Shown: piece by piece, positions 3,678-9,394 of the stretch | Numbering within the stretch: position 1 is the first letter of the stretch | How the letters are laid out: each line of letters opens with the position of its first letter | Notes under the pieces: model-generated | The model's database searches: none | The model's input: the letters and a program-made list of their open reading frames with translations, nothing else | What the model was told of the DNA's origin: nothing | Source of the DNA: an uncultured Alphaproteobacteria bacterium | Lineage (GTDB): Bacteria; Pseudomonadota; Alphaproteobacteria; CAAHEQ01; UBA3637 | Length of the DNA: 9,394 nucleotides | Assembly: GCA_947629595.1 (NCBI GenBank) | Contig: CANREI010000046.1 | Coordinates: 1 to 9,394, forward strand | Reading direction: 5' to 3' | Program-made: the position numbers and the translations under genes

Positions 3678-5765
3678 TTACTCTTTTATGCTCATCTTTT
3701 GTTCATTTTCGCGTTCTTTTTCCTGAATAAGAAACAAAAGCGACAATTCCGAAATAATTTCCGGATGATATAAGCAATATTTTTCTTCATCGGCAGATAA
3801 CGTCGGCATTGTTCCTTGCGCAAAAGCTTGTATTTTCTGCTCGGCACCGCGAATGGTTTTTAACTCAAAATCAGGCACGGGACCGTTTACCGAAAGCAAA
3901 TAAACGTGCATAGCCTGATAAATCGGCTGATGAATAAGCAAGGTCAGACCTGTTTCCTTCGGCGACGCCTTTTCCAGCTCCGTCAGCGCTTGCTTGGCCA
4001 TTTTTAAAATAACAGGCGGATTATATTCCTCGGGCGTGATAAACAAATGATGCTTTTTCGCCCATAATCCCACGCTTTCCCGCGAGGAATAAACCGACAG
4101 CGGAACGGATAAAATTAAACCGACGGTAATGGGCAAAATCCAGTAAAAAAGCGACGGAATATACACATAAACAAGCCCCGTTACGGCCAGCCCCAACACC
4201 GTATGCCAAAAATGACGCCGAAAAGCAAGCTGCCACGGCGTTCCCGCCTCATCCCGATTTTGTGCTTTCCAACCGGCATCGTTTCCGACCAAAATATCAA
4301 ACACGATTTTTGTTTGAAACAACATCATAATCGGCGCCGTTAAAGCGCTGAAAACAAACTCAATAATCAAAGTGAACAACAAGCCGAAAAAGCCGCCGAA
4401 TTCCTTTAACGGCCGATGCTGCACAAAAGCAATCAATCCGCCCAAAATTTTCGGAATAAACAACATTCCCATGGATAAAACAAACAGCGCTAATGTGCCG
4501 ATAAAATCAAAAACCGGCCACGTGGGAAACAATGTTTTGGTGTCGGCAAAATATTCCGGCGGAAAAAATTCACGCCATAAAGCAAATGTTAATCCGCCCA
4601 ATAAAAACAAAAACCATAACGGCGATGACAAATAAGACATAATGCCCAGCAAAAAATGCAATCGTGAAACAGGGTGCAATTTTTGCGAAAATAAAATGCG
4701 CAAATGCTGTAAATTTCCCTGACACCACCGTCTGTCACGAATGGCAAAATCAAGCATGGAGGGCGGACACTCCTCATAACTGCCTTTCAGTTCGGGCAAC
4801 ATCCACGCCAGCCAGCCGGCCCGCCGAATCAAAGCCGCTTCCACAAAATCATGGCTTAAAATATGCCCGCCGAACGGCGCCTGCCCGGGAAAAACGGGCA
4901 ATCCGCAACATTCCGTAAAGGCATGCGTTCGAATAATGGCATTATGTCCCCAATAGTTGCTGTCCCACACCTGCCAATAAGCCAACCCGGCGCTGACAAT
5001 CGGCCCGTACACACGACCGGCAAACTGTTGCACCCGCGCAAAAAACGAGTGACGGTTAATAATAATCGGCGGGGCTTGAATAATGCCCGTTGTTTCGTTG
5101 GCCTCCATTAACTGCGCCATGGTTACAACGGTTTCGGCTGCCATTAAACTATCGGCATCTAACACAATCATATGATCATAATTAGCACCCCAGCGCACGC
5201 AAAAATCTTCAATATTGCCGCTTTTGCGTGCCGTATTTTTCGGACGATGCCGATAATAAAGTCGCATATTTTCGGGGAATACCGTTTGCGTTTGCATCCA
5301 AAGTGCTTCTTCTTGAACCCACACGCGCGGATTGGTTGTATCACTCAACACAAAAAAGTCAAACGCTTCCTCCTGCCCCGTTTTGGCCAAATCACGCGCC
5401 ATGGCCAACAAATTGGCAAAAACGCTCGTCGGATCTTCGTTATAAACCGGCATTAAAACAGCCGTTTTGGTTGAAAGTTTCGTTTCAAACGGCACGCGTT
5501 TAATGGCCGGCATTTTCCGATGACGAATCAGCTCCCAAAAGCCGAATAAGCTCGACCAGAAATAAAGAGAAATCCACGCAAATGTAATACAAAACAGAAA
5601 AATCATCCCGTATCGGGCGGCCAGCGACATATCCGTCGGCATAAAATCGGCCCATTTTACGGTTGCCAAAACCACACTCACCAAAACAAGCCCGAACAGC
5701 TTGATACGCCGCCAAATGATTTGTCGTTTATTGAGTTGCGATATAACAATATAATTTTCTGCCAT
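3678..5765 (-). CDS. opgH: Glucans biosynthesis glucosyltransferase H (OpgH/MdoH)
   Basis: Inner-membrane GT2 glucosyltransferase that makes, and probably exports, the beta-1,2-glucan backbone of osmoregulated periplasmic glucans from UDP-glucose. Of 695 residues, two membrane helices (about 21-38 and 52-75) precede the cytosolic catalytic domain. That domain has MPVYNED (105-111), SDTTNP (141-146), the DxD-type LDADS (202-206), SHDFVEA (304-310, likely catalytic Asp306) and RDRRWCQGN (343-351, the family's form of QxxRW). About five further helices lie between 371 and 556, then a soluble tail. It aligns by eye with E. coli OpgH from its first membrane helix onward but lacks that protein's ~140-residue cytosolic N-terminal region. 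ATG follows GAAGAAG and sits one base after the stop of the preceding gene, indicating translational coupling. Last gene of the opgG-orf-opgH operon. Confidence 0.95.
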   Translation of the reverse strand: MAENYIVISQLNKRQIIWRRIKLFGLVLVSVVLATVKWADFMPTDMSLAARYGMIFLFCITFAWISLYFWSSLFGFWELIRHRKMPAIKRVPFETKLSTKTAVLMPVYNEDPTSVFANLLAMARDLAKTGQEEAFDFFVLSDTTNPRVWVQEEALWMQTQTVFPENMRLYYRHRPKNTARKSGNIEDFCVRWGANYDHMIVLDADSLMAAETVVTMAQLMEANETTGIIQAPPIIINRHSFFARVQQFAGRVYGPIVSAGLAYWQVWDSNYWGHNAIIRTHAFTECCGLPVFPGQAPFGGHILSHDFVEAALIRRAGWLAWMLPELKGSYEECPPSMLDFAIRDRRWCQGNLQHLRILFSQKLHPVSRLHFLLGIMSYLSSPLWFLFLLGGLTFALWREFFPPEYFADTKTLFPTWPVFDFIGTLALFVLSMGMLFIPKILGGLIAFVQHRPLKEFGGFFGLLFTLIIEFVFSALTAPIMMLFQTKIVFDILVGNDAGWKAQNRDEAGTPWQLAFRRHFWHTVLGLAVTGLVYVYIPSLFYWILPITVGLILSVPLSVYSSRESVGLWAKKHHLFITPEEYNPPVILKMAKQALTELEKASPKETGLTLLIHQPIYQAMHVYLLSVNGPVPDFELKTIRGAEQKIQAFAQGTMPTLSADEEKYCLYHPEIISELSLLFLIQEKERENEQKMSIKE

Positions 5766-5766
5766 T

Positions 5767-6231
5767 TTACTTCTTCTTTACCGAATGAACAACCGCTTTG
5801 ACCCCTTTGGCAAACGTTTTCTTTAAACGCCAAAACGGATGATATGTTTTAATGCTTTGACGCTGCATATCGGATAAAATTAAATCCGGCGCCGCCAAAA
5901 ACCGATGAAACCGTGGCGCCAACACTGCATATTCCTCGGGTGTCGGCTCTTCAAACAAGGCGAATCGTGCGGCTAATCCCTCACTTAAAAAAATCATTTT
6001 AAAATAATTGAGTTTTTGCAAGTCACCGAACCCGTCGCCCGGCAAATAATTTTCAATGCGCCGCATCACTTTTTGATTGAGAAAAGAAACAACATCTTCC
6101 GGACGCAACGCCTTATTTTCTTTTTTCAATTCACTGCTTAATCGCGCCGTTAACGCAGAATTGTTATATCCCCATTCTTTCAAATAAGCCTGTACCCAAT
6201 CTTCAACCGTATAAAACTTAATCGCGCTCAT
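5767..6231 (-). CDS. Unknown 154-residue protein between opgG and opgH
   Basis: I do not recognise a domain. The product is soluble-looking, with no signal peptide or membrane helix. It is mostly charged and predicted helical, with a very basic tail (PFWRLKKTFAKGVKAVVHSVKKK at the C terminus begins near residue 132) that could bind membrane lipid or nucleic acid. I chose ATG at 6231 over the longer ATG at 6264 because AGGGA, formed partly by the opgG stop codon, lies seven bases upstream of it; the longer start would overlap opgG by 25 bases. Its stop is one base from opgH, so all three genes are tightly coupled. Rhodobacter sphaeroides has an extra gene (opgI) in its opgGIH operon; I cannot tell if this is related. 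It may be an OpgH partner or regulator (inference). Confidence 0.8.
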   Translation of the reverse strand: MSAIKFYTVEDWVQAYLKEWGYNNSALTARLSSELKKENKALRPEDVVSFLNQKVMRRIENYLPGDGFGDLQKLNYFKMIFLSEGLAARFALFEEPTPEEYAVLAPRFHRFLAAPDLILSDMQRQSIKTYHPFWRLKKTFAKGVKAVVHSVKKK

Positions 6232-6239
6232 GCTTTTCC

Positions 6240-7769
6240 CTATGGAATATACTGATAAGACCAAATTTCCGTCAGTGTTTCCGATTCTTTCGTTTTTTGA
6301 TTTTCCTTTTTCAACGCGGCGCGTAATTCGGCTGTTTTATTTTCCGGACGGAAATCGAAAAATAACCGCACCGATTGATCAATCTCATTTTTCTGCACAA
6401 TCACGTTTCTGATTTGTCCGAAATCAACACTCACATCGGGCTTTAAATCGGAAACATTTTTCACTTGATTTAACCCGGCACCTTTAAAATCAATAACAAA
6501 TTTAACCCACTTTTCATCAGGCACGCCCGATACCCCCCCGACCCCGCTGCGCGTAGCAATCACTTTGGCTTTCGGGAAAAGTGATTCGTCTTCGGTTAAA
6601 ATCCAGTGCATCCGATATTTAAACGTGCGTTTTTGATTTTTTTTCAAAGCTTCGTCGGGCCACCAAAAAGCCACAATGTTATCATGAATTTCTTTATCGG
6701 ACGGAATTTCCACCAAATGCACCCGCCCGCTGCCGAAACCTTCCAGGGGTTCAATCCACACACTCGGACGCTCTTGATAATGCGCTTCCAAATCCTGATA
6801 ATGATCGGCGTTTCGATCGCGTTGCATTAAGCCGAATCCTTTGGCATCAGCGTCAGAAAACGAACTTAACCGCAATTGCGGCGCATTATCCAACGGACGC
6901 CACAACCATTCGCCGTTTTTATTGTGAACCAACAATCCGTCACTGTCATGCACTTCGGGTCGATAATCAAAAAACCGATTTTTGGTATTTTCACCGAATA
7001 AAAACATACTTGTCAACGGCGCAACACCTAATTTTTGAATATTATCCCGCGCAAACAAAACGGCCGTTACGTCAATTTTCGTATCGGCGCCCGGCTGAAC
7101 AAAAAACGCATAAGCCCCCGTTACCCGCGGACTGTCCAACAAGGCATAAATTGTTATGTTTCTTTGCCGTTTCATCGGCTTTTTAATCCAAAACTCACGA
7201 AAAATGGGAAATTCCTCTCCGATTTGTTCTCCTGTATCAATAGCCAAGCCGCGAGCGGATAAGCCGTATTTTTGATTTTTTCCCAATGCCCGAAAATAAC
7301 TGGCCCCCAAAAAGGAAATCAGCTCATCATAATAGCTGTCGCGATTGAGCGGATAATGCAACCGAAACCCGGCGTAATCAACCACATCGGGAATATCGGC
7401 TAACGGCGCATCGGCTTTGGTAAATGCCTTGGAAACATACGGAATGTAAACGGATTCGCCGCCGACAATTTGATTCACGCGCACGGCATTTTCATAGATG
7501 GAGCCGATATGAAAAAATTGTAATTCAAAAGGAATGTTTTGATGATACCACGGCCCTTCTTTGCGATCATATCTTAAAGAACGAAACGTATCGTAATCCA
7601 TTTCGGTTAATTCTTTGGGCAAATTTAATTTTTCCTGCCGATAGGGTTTTTGCGCCAAATCTTGAGCAATTTTTTCCACATCTTCAAATCCGAATGAAGC
7701 GCCGAAAACATCAGGCGTTTCTAAAAAAACAAGCAAGAAACCGACAAAGCAGGATAAAATTTTTTTCAT
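6240..7769 (-). CDS. opgG: Periplasmic glucans biosynthesis protein G (OpgG/MdoG)
   Basis: Periplasmic protein required for osmoregulated glucan synthesis. The family (OpgG/OpgD, glycoside hydrolase GH186) acts on beta-1,2-glucan. The 509 residues are almost exactly the E. coli length (511). A Sec signal peptide (MKKILSCFVGFLLVFL...) is probably cut near residue 24, just before the family's mature start FGFEDVEKIAQDLA. Hallmarks in order are FLGASYFRALG (153-163), YGLSARGLAIDTG (168-180), EEFPIFREFWI (185-195), IYALLDSPRVTGAY (207-220), KLGVAPLTSMFLFG (246-259), YRPEVHDSDGL (269-279), NGEWLWRPL (285-293), HLVEIPS (351-357), HDNIVAFW (362-369) and the C-terminal TEIWSYQ (500-506). First gene of the operon; the ribosome site is weak (AGAG at about -12). 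An mscL terminator lies only 24 bp upstream of its start codon. Confidence 0.96.
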   Translation of the reverse strand: MKKILSCFVGFLLVFLETPDVFGASFGFEDVEKIAQDLAQKPYRQEKLNLPKELTEMDYDTFRSLRYDRKEGPWYHQNIPFELQFFHIGSIYENAVRVNQIVGGESVYIPYVSKAFTKADAPLADIPDVVDYAGFRLHYPLNRDSYYDELISFLGASYFRALGKNQKYGLSARGLAIDTGEQIGEEFPIFREFWIKKPMKRQRNITIYALLDSPRVTGAYAFFVQPGADTKIDVTAVLFARDNIQKLGVAPLTSMFLFGENTKNRFFDYRPEVHDSDGLLVHNKNGEWLWRPLDNAPQLRLSSFSDADAKGFGLMQRDRNADHYQDLEAHYQERPSVWIEPLEGFGSGRVHLVEIPSDKEIHDNIVAFWWPDEALKKNQKRTFKYRMHWILTEDESLFPKAKVIATRSGVGGVSGVPDEKWVKFVIDFKGAGLNQVKNVSDLKPDVSVDFGQIRNVIVQKNEIDQSVRLFFDFRPENKTAELRAALKKENQKTKESETLTEIWSYQYIP

Positions 7770-7793
7770 ATTTCAAAACACTCTTTTTTCTGT

Positions 7794-7834
7794 TAAAAAA
7801 GAAGTAAAGCCTGAACACATATCAGGCTTTACTT
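7794..7834 (-). terminator. Intrinsic terminator of mscL, 24 bp before opgG
   Basis: On the minus strand a perfect 13-bp stem (7822-7834 with 7802-7814) and 7-nt loop are followed by C and a run of six T (7795-7800). It lies nine bases beyond the mscL stop and should end the upstream unit. The space left between it and the opgG ATG (7769) is too short for a full promoter. Confidence 0.85.
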
Positions 7835-7842
7835 GAAATTTT

Positions 7843-8319
7843 TTATTTTTTGCTCTTTTTTAAATCTGCCGTGCAATTCGGACATTTAATGGCTGCCACG
7901 TTAATTTCCGAACAGCAATACGGACACGTTTTTGTGGTGGGTGCCGCATTTTTTTCGCTTTTGTCCAATTTCTCTTGAACCGTGTTCATGGCTTTAATAA
8001 GCATAAACACCGCAAAGGCAACGATAATGAAGCTGATAACCGTGTTGATGAATAATCCGAAATTCACGGTTACCGCGCCGGCAGCTTGAGCGGCTGCTAA
8101 CGAATCGTACGGTGCCGCGGCATTCGGGCCGTCTTTAATAACCACAAACAAGTTGGAAAAATCAACATTACCGAGCAACCACCCGATCGGCGGCATAATC
8201 ACATCTTTCACCAACGAATCGACAATTTTGCCGAAAGCGGCACCAATGATAATACCGACGGCCATGTCCAGCACATTGCCGCGCATGGCAAATTTTTTAA
8301 ATTCCGATAAAAAGTTCAT
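7843..8319 (-). CDS. mscL: Large-conductance mechanosensitive channel MscL with zinc-ribbon tail
   Basis: Inner-membrane tension-gated pore that releases solutes on hypo-osmotic shock. The first ~120 of 158 residues are canonical: FLSEFKKFAMRGNVLDMAVG (3-22), first membrane helix about 16-44 with the GxxxG-like IIIGAAFGKIV, a periplasmic loop 48-83, second helix about 86-110, then an amphipathic helix. Beyond the usual ~136-residue length is a CPYC/CPNC module (Cys132, Cys135, Cys146, Cys149) typical of a zinc ribbon, seen in a subset of MscL proteins in place of the E. coli-type C-terminal helix bundle. The start is supported by AAAGGAAAG upstream. It follows the outer-membrane gene by 20 bp, so the two are probably cotranscribed, and it ends at the 7794-7834 terminator. 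Confidence 0.96.
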   Translation of the reverse strand: MNFLSEFKKFAMRGNVLDMAVGIIIGAAFGKIVDSLVKDVIMPPIGWLLGNVDFSNLFVVIKDGPNAAAPYDSLAAAQAAGAVTVNFGLFINTVISFIIVAFAVFMLIKAMNTVQEKLDKSEKNAAPTTKTCPYCCSEINVAAIKCPNCTADLKKSKK

Positions 8320-8339
8320 TTTTTCTTTCCTTTCACAAG

Positions 8340-9239
8340 TTAGTTAAACAAATGGAACAATTCTTTGTACGCCAAAGAAAGACCGATCATAAAATTACTG
8401 CCTTTCTTTTGAGCTTCCCGCGATTTTGCCTGTCTGTAAGAAATATACGGGCCGAACGTAAAGTTGGTTGTCATATCCACATCCATACGAGCCGTTAAAT
8501 TCAAATCATATTTTAAATCCGTACCGACATATTTGCTGTACGCCAAATATTTTCTGAAATAACCGTCCGTTGACATTTTCACGCCTTCCCGAACATCATA
8601 TTCCAAACGCCAACCGGTTTCCAGCGCGAATTTTGTTGTGCGATCATCGGAATAAGTAATATCATATTCGCCGACGGCCGCCACATATAATTCTTTCACG
8701 ATATCGCCGCTAAACAGTTTCGGACCTGTTTTTCCCCGAAACACTTTCATACGCGGCGCCCCGTCATTACTGGTGAACTCGGTTTGATAGGCAATGCTGG
8801 CAAAGGGGCCGAAATCCATATCCCGCACCTTCATCAATTTATACATATAATCACTGGTCAACAAAATTTCATCTTCATTTTCCGTTGTTTCCGTCGGCTG
8901 ATTATAGGGTTTGATTTTTGTTTTCCCGTAATTTAAGAACACACTGTTATCCCAACGCATATTTTCCCGTTCGTGTTCCAAAACAAAATCAAAAATACCG
9001 TTAATTAACGTTTGACTGTCGGAATTTAATGCCGACACAGGCGAATTTTGATACTCACCGGCATTATCAACCTCCGTTGAAGAAATTTGCAATCCCAACC
9101 GGCGCATATTCGCCCGCCATTGAGGCGCCGTAACAACGGAGACCGCTTCCGTTTCATCGGTTGTTTCGGCCGCCGTTGCCGTTCCGGCCATAAAAACACC
9201 GCACACAAGCAGAGCGCTACTGAAAAGTTTAAAATTCAT
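8340..9239 (-). CDS. Probable outer-membrane beta-barrel protein
   Basis: A 299-residue exported protein. The signal peptide MNFKLFSSALLVCGVFMAG is followed by TATAA, probably cut near residue 24. The mature part is rich in alternating aromatic/hydrophobic strands separated by Asp/Asn/Thr turns (WDNSVFLNYGKTKI, DFGPFASIAYQTEF, TKFALETGWRLEYDV, TFGPYISYRQ, FMIGLSLAYKEL), the pattern of a small transmembrane barrel. It loosely resembles the DUF3078/DUF481 class, but I cannot confirm either. No catalytic motif is evident. I place the start at 9239 and not the in-frame ATG at 9251 because GAGG (9246-9249) lies six bases before the former. It heads a transcript with mscL, suggesting an envelope role, perhaps permeability (inference). 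Confidence 0.8.
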   Translation of the reverse strand: MNFKLFSSALLVCGVFMAGTATAAETTDETEAVSVVTAPQWRANMRRLGLQISSTEVDNAGEYQNSPVSALNSDSQTLINGIFDFVLEHERENMRWDNSVFLNYGKTKIKPYNQPTETTENEDEILLTSDYMYKLMKVRDMDFGPFASIAYQTEFTSNDGAPRMKVFRGKTGPKLFSGDIVKELYVAAVGEYDITYSDDRTTKFALETGWRLEYDVREGVKMSTDGYFRKYLAYSKYVGTDLKYDLNLTARMDVDMTTNFTFGPYISYRQAKSREAQKKGSNFMIGLSLAYKELFHLFN

Positions 9240-9275
9240 TGAATACCTCATTTTCTGATTGATATAAACAAATGC

Positions 9276-9304
9276 ATATAAACATATATTCCCGTAAATT
9301 GCAA
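9276..9304 (-). promoter_or_regulatory. Candidate promoter of the barrel protein-mscL unit
   Basis: On the minus strand, TTGCAA (9299-9304), a 17-bp spacer and TTATAT (9276-9281) would start transcription near 9269, leaving a ~30-nt leader before ATG 9239. The surrounding DNA is very AT-rich, so chance matches are likely. Confidence 0.35.
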
Positions 9305-9311
9305 GTTTTTA

Positions 9312-9339
9312 TTGCATTTCAAATAAATTTTTATAAAAT
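9312..9339 (+). promoter_or_regulatory. Candidate divergent promoter
   Basis: TTGCAT (9312-9317), a 16-bp spacer and TAAAAT (9334-9339) face rightward toward the start at 9363. The match is partial and lies in AT-rich sequence. Confidence 0.3.
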
Positions 9340-9362
9340 AAAACAAGCTGAAAGGAAAAAAG

Positions 9363-9394
9363 ATGAAAAATCATATTTATTTTTTACAAAAAGC
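9363..9394 (+). CDS. Start of a divergent gene, cut by the window end
   Basis: ATG at 9363 follows AAAGGAAA (9351-9358), a good ribosome-binding site, and stays open for the remaining ten codons (MKNHIYFLQK). Too little is visible to name it. It is transcribed away from the barrel-protein gene, sharing the 9240-9362 intergenic space. Confidence 0.5.
   Translation, partial: MKNHIYFLQK

Noticed and set aside
3558..3773. Plus-strand 71-residue ORF with a hydrophobic Phe-rich stretch
   Set aside because: It begins inside tRNA-Glu and overlaps the end of opgH; the hydrophobicity comes from T-rich DNA.

Overview
The window looks like chromosomal DNA of an AT-rich Gram-negative bacterium, most likely an uncultured alphaproteobacterium of the host-associated kind. 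Pointers are a periplasmic glucan operon (opgG/opgH type), MscL, a signal-peptide-bearing outer-membrane protein, and a prepilin-like protein with an unusual GRSMIEML processing site. The taxonomic placement is inference from gene style, not from a marker gene.

Layout. Positions 1-1337 hold no full-length gene. They contain an eroded minus-strand reading frame (288-497), three hairpin repeats (A1, B1, C1), and, from about 902 to 1113, a strong candidate for a structured RNA: a -35/-10 promoter, a four-helix fold and an intrinsic terminator. A second structured leader (1207-1291) with a short ORF follows. At 1338-2690 (+) lies a 450-residue, cysteine-rich prepilin-like protein. Positions 2691-3480 are again repeats (B2, A2, C2, C3 and a decayed C4). 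A and B are inverted relative to the left side, so a roughly 240-bp imperfect inverted repeat (about 459-697 and 2718-2980) brackets the RNA gene and the pilin-like gene. All hairpin types share one design: an outer helix, a near-invariant internal loop, and an inner helix whose sequence varies while its pairing is kept.

From 3481 to 9251 everything is on the minus strand and ordinary in organisation. Read in transcription order: an outer-membrane barrel-like protein (9239-8340), mscL (8319-7843) and its terminator (7834-7794), then opgG/mdoG (7769-6240), a small unknown protein (6231-5767) and opgH/mdoH (5765-3678). tRNA-Glu(TTC) (3585-3510) and a terminator usable in both directions (3481-3510) follow. 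A divergent gene starts at 9363 and runs off the window.

The minus-strand block is osmotic and envelope biology. OpgH polymerises the beta-1,2-glucan backbone and exports it, OpgG processes it in the periplasm, and MscL vents solutes on hypo-osmotic shock. The unusual part is the left 3.4 kb: a surface-protein cassette embedded in structured inverted repeats and preceded by an unidentified structured RNA.
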